From contig NC_046619.1 of the NCBI RefSeq assembly GCF_900324465.2, positions 17,382,637-17,446,636 of the forward strand: DNA of 64,000 nt. Direction: 5' to 3'. Each line of letters starts with the position of its first letter. The first letter of the stretch is position 1. A program made the position numbers and the translations under genes. Positions 63,458 to 64,000 of this stretch are shown one piece after another. Below the pieces are notes generated by a model that was not told the DNA's origin, did no database searches, and saw only the letters and a program-made list of their open reading frames with translations. Source of the DNA: Anabas testudineus (taxonomy: Eukaryota; Chordata; Actinopteri; Anabantiformes; Anabantidae).

Positions 63458-63861
63458 ACAGTACCACGCACAGTTGCTTTGACTCCTCCTGTAGTGGTTT
63501 TGCACTTTTTTTAACAAAAAAAAAAAATTAATTCATTTTTGACTTGACATCGACAACACTGACTCAACACCAGGCTTTTGTCCCAGGTCGTATAATCCAT
63601 TAAAACTCTGGCATAACGCATTAAGCTCTCAAAGGGCTTATTCCTCAATTTAATCAAACAAATGGCTATTACCTTAATTTTTCTGTATTATGATAAAAAC
63701 TGGGCTGAAAAAGTACATTGAGCACAACAGTGTCAGCAGACCTACAAAGAATATGTGTCAAAATGTTTAACAGTAGCAGAAAAAAACCTTCTGTAAAATT
63801 AATTAAATGACCTCGTTTGAACATAAAACACAAACATGCCCTGGCTGCTATTACAGTTGCT
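63458..63861. other. intergenic, nothing recognised
   Basis: AT-rich spacer before the 3' end of the partial gene at the right edge. No gene or repeat was recognised. Confidence 0.4.
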
Positions 63862-63867
63862 TTTATT
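63862..63867 (-). terminator. polyadenylation signal for the edge gene
   Basis: AATAAA on the minus strand, about 30 bp past the stop codon at 63897. Its closeness supports a real transcript end there. Confidence 0.5.
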
Positions 63868-63896
63868 TTGTAAATGGTTACTTTTCCGGTCTGCGC

Positions 63897-64000
63897 TTAA
63901 TTGATGTGAGGCTGGTGCAGCTTGTTGGAGGATGCTGAGGGACGGTAGTGCCCCATCCACACTCCCTTTCTGTACCACAGAGGATCTCCCAGGGAGGACA
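63897..64000 (-). CDS. 3' end of an unidentified gene, cut by the window
   Basis: The minus strand is open from the window edge for 34 codons to TAA. It reads SSLGDPLWYRKGVWMGHYRP and ends NKLHQPHIN. The aromatic and charged composition, the stop followed at once by a polyadenylation signal, and the gap to stag3 all suggest a genuine C-terminus. I do not recognise the family. The start and upstream exons lie beyond 64000. Confidence 0.45.
   Translation of the reverse strand, partial: SSLGDPLWYRKGVWMGHYRPSASSNKLHQPHIN

Overview
The window is nuclear DNA from a ray-finned (teleost) fish. The genes have many short introns. The gene set is vertebrate, and an actinodin (a fin-ray gene absent from tetrapods) sits between cops6 and mcm7. 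Degraded Tc1-like transposons of the common fish type are also present. No viral or bacterial DNA is visible.

Layout, left to right. (1) 1-5000: mostly non-coding, with two dead Tc1-like relics and a few exon-like stretches whose gene cannot be named. (2) 5525-17646, minus: bod1l1, a chromosome bi-orientation / replication-fork protection gene, cut into many small exons. (3) 18915-18996, minus: tRNA-Leu(AAG). (4) 19906-23067, minus: aurkb (Aurora B kinase). (5) 25068-27733, minus: an F-box/leucine-rich-repeat gene matching FBXL12, head to head with (6) 28046-32756, plus: cops6 (COP9 signalosome subunit 6). (7) 33817-35460, minus: an actinodin. (8) 37312-45355, minus: mcm7 (replicative helicase subunit), one of whose introns carries a four-hairpin microRNA cluster of the miR-17/93, miR-19 and miR-25 families. 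(9) 46755-62344, minus: stag3 (meiotic cohesin subunit). (10) At the right edge, the probable 3' end of one more minus-strand gene.

Four genes act in the cell division cycle: mcm7 (origin licensing and helicase), aurkb (mitosis), bod1l1 (chromosome attachment and fork protection) and stag3 (meiotic cohesion). cops6 and the F-box gene belong to the cullin-RING ubiquitin ligase system. The order cops6 - mcm7 - stag3 matches the human 7q22 block, with an added fish gene between the first two. The aurkb and stag3 promoters each carry three inverted CCAAT boxes spaced 31-33 bp apart, the layout expected of NF-Y-driven cell-cycle promoters. The mcm7 promoter has E2F-type sites.

The best leads are the mcm7-hosted microRNA cluster with its miR-19d member, a possible alternative mcm7 first exon, a GC-AG intron and two frame-preserving short introns (cops6, bod1l1), the matched triple CCAAT promoters, and the position of the actinodin gene. 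I found no wholly new system.
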